Of a stretch of DNA of 8,739 nt, positions 4,843 through 8,739 are shown one piece after another. The notes under the pieces were generated by a model. That model was not told the origin of the DNA. It did not search any database and saw nothing but the letters and a program-made list of their open reading frames with translations. The first letter of the stretch is position 1. Each line of letters begins with the position of its first letter. The position numbers and the translations under genes are program-made. Where the stretch lies: contig JAMWDA010000023.1 in NCBI GenBank assembly GCA_023818995.1, positions 4,686 to 13,424 on the forward strand, written 5' to 3'. This DNA is from Candidatus Omnitrophota bacterium (GTDB lineage Bacteria > Omnitrophota > Gorgyraeia > Duberdicusellales > 4484-171).

Positions 4843-7800
4843 ATGATTAGTTGGCGAGATAAAATCTGGGTAAAAAGTGTAGCTTGTCTTATAATAGGTA
4901 TATTTTGCTTTTCTGAGTTCGTATGGACAAGAAAATTAGATTTTACCAGTTTAGTGCTCTCCAATTTTATTTTCTTTAAAAATATTCCTCAGTATATTTA
5001 TCAGCCTTCTAAGGATAAAGGAAGAGATAATTTATGGAGAAAAGTTAATTCTATTATTCTCCCTGAAGCAGGTGCTGAAGTTTATCCTTATTATTATAGT
5101 TCTCCTAGGGGGATATCTTATTCAGCAAATAATTGGGCACTCCCTCCTAAATTAAGAAGTGAACAAGAGAATTTAAATTTAAAGAAAACTACTGATACGG
5201 TTTCTCAAAATCAACCCCATTTTACCTATAATAATAAAGTACAGGATAACAGAGTATCTGGTAATATATCTGATATGGTTAGATTGATACAGTTAGTGGT
5301 AACAATAGTTTTATCTAAAATTATTCCTCATATTCCTGAAGATGAAGGGATTAAAGTAAAAGATACCGCCGATGATATAGATACAAATGATACAGATATA
5401 GATATAGAAGAAGTTGATGTAATATCAGTGAATACCCAAGTAGTTTCTGATAATGTTTCCCCTAATCAGAATGCTAATGTTAAAGATAACTGTATCAAAG
5501 AGAACATTACTTCAGATGATATTCAAAAAGATATTAATAATCAAGAAAAGAATCTTATTTCAGAGAATCCTCTCCCGGAGAATCCTTCTTTGAATCCAAC
5601 AGATACAGAAGTCAATAATCCGGCAATTAATTCTACAGAGATAAACAATCAATTAGTAGAATTAATAGGAGTATTATCTTCTATATTAGCTTTTAATATA
5701 GAAAATGTTTCAAAAAATACAGATAAAATAGAAATTAATACAGAGAGCAATAATGATGGTAATATAGAGTTATGTAATACAGATTTTGATATAGAAGACT
5801 TCTGTAATTATTCTTTTTCCCCTTCCCTTATTCAAATAAACAAAGAAGAAGATATAGAAGATATAATCTCTCATATACTTCCTGCGAATTATACTATGGG
5901 TCCGCCTAATGAGGAAGATTTACTCTTTAAAATTTGGGAAGCAGTGGATAACTTACTTACCTATATTTCACCTTCTAATTTAACTTTTAATTGTGCTACG
6001 AAAGTCCTTTCTCAATTACTTCCTTATATACTATCTGCTATATTAGCTTATGATCTATCTTTTTTTACTGATGAAAGAGGACAAACATCTATGTTAGGTA
6101 TTAAAAAAGTAGCAGAAAAATATGGTTTATTTCTTTATGGTGTAAAACTTGATTGGAAAGATTTAGAAAATAGCCTTAAAAACGGCGATATGGTTATTGC
6201 GCATTTAGACATGGGTAATGGGTTAGGTCACTATGTAATAGTTGTTGATATTACTGATGATACGGTTACTTATATAGATAATAATGAGAAGATAACAGTA
6301 TCAAAAGAAGAATTTTTGAAACTTTGGACAGAGTATTCTTTAGTTACTAAAAGACCTAATGAAGATAAAAATCTTCTTTCTGAAGAAGAAATGGTAAATA
6401 TAAAAGGAGCAGGAACTGCCATTAAATACCCCTGGGCAGCGAGTTTAGGAATTACTGATGAGATGGTGGAAGCTTATTATGCCTATCATAAAGATACTCT
6501 TTGGCTGGGAGGTTCAGCATTTTTTGATGAGAGTAAAGGAGAGTATAGGTTACCTTCTGATTTCTGGGAAGTTATGGAGAAAGTAAAGAGCAATAAAGAA
6601 TTATCTAATGATTCATATAATAATTCTAAAGAAAAAGAATTAAGATTATTAAGGGATATAAATATGACAAAACAATTATTATATGTAATAGATTTAACTA
6701 TGAAATTAGGTTGTCAAGTTTATAAAGAATCTCTTATAGGGGAAATTTTTACAGAGCTTATAAATATTATTAATGTTATTATTGAGAATAATTTTACAGA
6801 GCCTAATAGTAATAATTCAGTGAGTAGGATTGATAAGTTTGCTATTGATATAATGAGAGGTTTAGTAGAAAAAGAAGCAGAAGCAATAGAAATAAAAAAC
6901 AGTAATGACTTAACTCTTCCCTTATTAGAGAGGATAGTTATAAATAATAGTATAGTTTTAAAGGTGATGGGAAGAATGTTAGAGAATATTTATAAAAATG
7001 TTAATTTACCAAAGGAGGTGAGAGAAAAAGCCAATAATGTCTATCAACTTAAGATTAAGCCCTATGAAGAGATAAATTTGTTATTAGAAAAAGGATTGAA
7101 AGGTAGTCAAGAAGCAATAATGAAGTTGAAGGAGATAGTATGTGACAAAAATAATGATAGAGGAGTGCGTAGGCAAGCATTATGCGCATTAGTTAAAATA
7201 GCAGAGGAGAAAAAGAATTTACAAGCAATAGAAGCTATAAAAGAGATAGGATTTGAGCTAACTAAGGAACTATTAGAAGAGAACAATCTAAGAGTTAGGA
7301 GTTATTTTTCTTATAATAGAAAGTTTGTGAATATAGAAAATTTAGATAAAGTTATAAGTTATATGCGTGAACATAAAGGGGAAAAATTATCTGAGAATCT
7401 TAATCACAGAAATATTAACAGTGTTCTTCTAAAGGGAATTATAATAATAAAGATGATAGAATTAGCAAAATCAATGGGGAGAAGAAGTTATATAAGATTA
7501 GATAGTATGTTTTCCAGATGTTACAATATTGATAAGAGGGATGGGAAGCCACCCAAAAATGAAAAGAATTTAACTCAGGGTGAAAAGTTAATTATTTTTG
7601 ATGATAATCAAATAAATATTAATTATAATGAAGAAGTTAAGTTTATTAAAACTCAAGAATTTTCTCAAGGTCATCAAAGCCAGGCACCACCGGAAGAGAT
7701 AATAGTTAACTGTGCTGCTAATGCTTTATCTACCCTTCTTAATCTTCAAGGAATTAAAGTTAGTCCCACCCAAATAGCTCAAAAATTAAATGAGAACGGT

Positions 7801-8739
7801 TTTATAGATAATAGAGGTTATACCTCTTTATACGGAATTCAGGAAATAGCTAAGGAGTATGGGTTAGATTTAAAAGCTTTAGAAGGGTTGAATTTATCTC
7901 AGCTTGCTAAAGGTGATATTGTTCATCTTGATATTGGGGAAGGGCATTTTGTGACCATAGAGAATATAGAGAAAGATAGCGTCTCATTTTGGGATAATGG
8001 CAGACTTAAGACTGTATCATGTGAAAAATTTAGCTCTTTGATGACGGGATATGGACTTGTTCTTAATGCTGAATCTAACCAAATTCTTGGTAAAGAAAAA
8101 GCAAGAAAGATAAATGGGGGTGAAATCGAACCCAACATGGATATTTCCCAATTACAGGCTCAAAAAGACTCCTTGAATAGGACAAAAGCCGGCTACCAAT
8201 GGCTCCTTGATTACTGGAAAAGTGAGCTCTCGAAAGCAACTAATGCTCAACTACTTCAGACATATATAGATTTTATAAATTCTCAAATTCAACACTATAA
8301 CAACCTTATTTCTGAGGTTGATAAACAGATTCAAGCAATTAATGAAGAGATAGCAAGGTTAAGTGGCTCTAATCCCGTGATTAATGCGCCTGATAAGTTA
8401 TCTGTGAAGCAAAAAGAGACGACTACTGTAAATATTAGTGTATCTGGGTTTAATGGTAATGTAAGTGTCAAGAATCTCAATATAGCTGGTCCTGAATGGG
8501 TAAAATTTGATGAAGGGACTTTAATTATAAACCCTGATGGTTCAGTTGCGCCGGGTGAATATTCTGTAACTATTACTGCCTCAGATGGCACATCTACAGT
8601 TACCAAGACAATATCCATAACGGTAAATGCTTCTCGTGTTATTAATGCGCCTGATAAGTTATCTGTGAAGCAAAAAGAGACGACTACTGTAAATATTAGC
8701 GTATCTGGGTTTAGGAGCGATGTAAATATCAGTGTAAGC
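4843..8739 (+). CDS. Giant exported protein with two C39-like cysteine peptidase domains, coiled coil and Ig-like repeats (3' end outside window)
   Basis: One frame of 1299 codons without a stop, running off the window. Residues 1-27 have a basic start and a hydrophobic stretch (SVACLIIGIFCF), a signal or anchor; further hydrophobic stretches lie at about 145-162 and 271-287. Residues 165-350 are Asn/Asp/Ile-rich linker. The first C39-like domain (about 378-500) has C384 (NCATKVL), H463 (GHYVIVV) and D479 (YIDNN). The second (about 950-1075) has C957 (NCAANAL), H1035 (GHFVTI) and D1051 (FWDNG). The Cys-His and His-Asp spacings (79/16 and 78/16) match the C39 bacteriocin-processing peptidases as I recall them, but the usual Gln six residues before Cys is absent in both. 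Between them lies a helical region with a HEAT-like stretch (about 765-810, RGVRRQALCALVKIA). A coiled coil follows (about 1098-1175), then Ig-like repeats of 87 residues from 1180. Start chosen for the hydrophobic N-terminus; no Shine-Dalgarno is visible. A surface or secreted location and a role in cleaving itself or partners are inferences. Confidence 0.88.
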   Translation, partial: MISWRDKIWVKSVACLIIGIFCFSEFVWTRKLDFTSLVLSNFIFFKNIPQYIYQPSKDKGRDNLWRKVNSIILPEAGAEVYPYYYSSPRGISYSANNWALPPKLRSEQENLNLKKTTDTVSQNQPHFTYNNKVQDNRVSGNISDMVRLIQLVVTIVLSKIIPHIPEDEGIKVKDTADDIDTNDTDIDIEEVDVISVNTQVVSDNVSPNQNANVKDNCIKENITSDDIQKDINNQEKNLISENPLPENPSLNPTDTEVNNPAINSTEINNQLVELIGVLSSILAFNIENVSKNTDKIEINTESNNDGNIELCNTDFDIEDFCNYSFSPSLIQINKEEDIEDIISHILPANYTMGPPNEEDLLFKIWEAVDNLLTYISPSNLTFNCATKVLSQLLPYILSAILAYDLSFFTDERGQTSMLGIKKVAEKYGLFLYGVKLDWKDLENSLKNGDMVIAHLDMGNGLGHYVIVVDITDDTVTYIDNNEKITVSKEEFLKLWTEYSLVTKRPNEDKNLLSEEEMVNIKGAGTAIKYPWAASLGITDEMVEAYYAYHKDTLWLGGSAFFDESKGEYRLPSDFWEVMEKVKSNKELSNDSYNNSKEKELRLLRDINMTKQLLYVIDLTMKLGCQVYKESLIGEIFTELINIINVIIENNFTEPNSNNSVSRIDKFAIDIMRGLVEKEAEAIEIKNSNDLTLPLLERIVINNSIVLKVMGRMLENIYKNVNLPKEVREKANNVYQLKIKPYEEINLLLEKGLKGSQEAIMKLKEIVCDKNNDRGVRRQALCALVKIAEEKKNLQAIEAIKEIGFELTKELLEENNLRVRSYFSYNRKFVNIENLDKVISYMREHKGEKLSENLNHRNINSVLLKGIIIIKMIELAKSMGRRSYIRLDSMFSRCYNIDKRDGKPPKNEKNLTQGEKLIIFDDNQININYNEEVKFIKTQEFSQGHQSQAPPEEIIVNCAANALSTLLNLQGIKVSPTQIAQKLNENGFIDNRGYTSLYGIQEIAKEYGLDLKALEGLNLSQLAKGDIVHLDIGEGHFVTIENIEKDSVSFWDNGRLKTVSCEKFSSLMTGYGLVLNAESNQILGKEKARKINGGEIEPNMDISQLQAQKDSLNRTKAGYQWLLDYWKSELSKATNAQLLQTYIDFINSQIQHYNNLISEVDKQIQAINEEIARLSGSNPVINAPDKLSVKQKETTTVNISVSGFNGNVSVKNLNIAGPEWVKFDEGTLIINPDGSVAPGEYSVTITASDGTSTVTKTISITVNASRVINAPDKLSVKQKETTTVNISVSGFRSDVNISVS
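8380..8739 (+). repeat. Array of 261-base (87-residue) Ig-like repeats, at least two units
   Basis: Unit 1 begins at 8380 and unit 2 at 8641, both encoding INAPDKLSVKQKETTTVNIS and continuing VSGF. The first 73 bases of the units differ at one position only, and it is silent (AGT versus AGC); after that they diverge. Unit 1 shows the beta-sandwich pattern of Ig/cadherin-like extracellular repeats (PGEYSVTITASDG, then VTKTISITVN). The window ends inside unit 2, so the number of units is unknown. Confidence 0.9.

Noticed and set aside
7923..8618. Minus-strand open frames at 7923-8138 and 8331-8618
   Set aside because: They lie wholly inside the giant plus-strand gene, whose frame is continuous and has clear domains; they are antisense shadows.
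4843..8739. Possibility that the two peptidase domains belong to two separate genes
   Set aside because: I read the frame codon by codon from 4843 to 8739 and found no stop and no frame change, and the frame is consistent at 8341 and 8701.

Overview
The window is AT-rich DNA (roughly 30% G+C by eye) from a Gram-negative-type bacterium. It encodes a three-part efflux pump with an outer-membrane channel, and a very large exported protein. Heavy use of ATA, AGA, AAT and TTA codons, giant proteins with C39-like peptidase domains, and short G+C-rich palindromes between genes suggest an uncultured lineage (Omnitrophota, Elusimicrobiota or a relative). That placement is a guess from general knowledge, not something the sequence proves.

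Left half, minus strand (4022 down to 1): an efflux operon read from a consensus sigma-70-type promoter at 4043-4071. Its order is an outer-membrane factor with two TonB C-terminal-like domains fused to its N-terminus (4022-1794), an HlyD/AcrA-type periplasmic adaptor (1749-574), and the first 173 residues of an RND inner-membrane pump (520 to beyond base 1). A 43-base nested palindrome fills the gap between adaptor and pump and ends directly against the pump's start codon.

Middle (4023-4842): a divergent promoter region with a tandem TTGATACGG repeat, a second copy of the palindrome family, a small four-cysteine zinc-ribbon-like protein (4218-4577, plus strand), and a promoter leading into a cyclic di-GMP class I (GEMM-I) riboswitch with an overlapping intrinsic terminator.

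Right half, plus strand (4843 to beyond 8739): one uninterrupted reading frame of at least 1299 codons, still open at the window edge. It has an N-terminal hydrophobic segment, an Asn/Asp-rich linker, two C39-like cysteine peptidase domains with matching Cys-His-Asp spacing, a helical HEAT-like region between them, a coiled coil, and the start of an array of 87-residue Ig-like repeats. The riboswitch terminator uses bases of the aptamer itself, so c-di-GMP binding should prevent termination and switch this giant protein ON. The most notable features are this c-di-GMP-controlled double-protease/Ig-repeat protein and the TonB-TonB-channel fusion.
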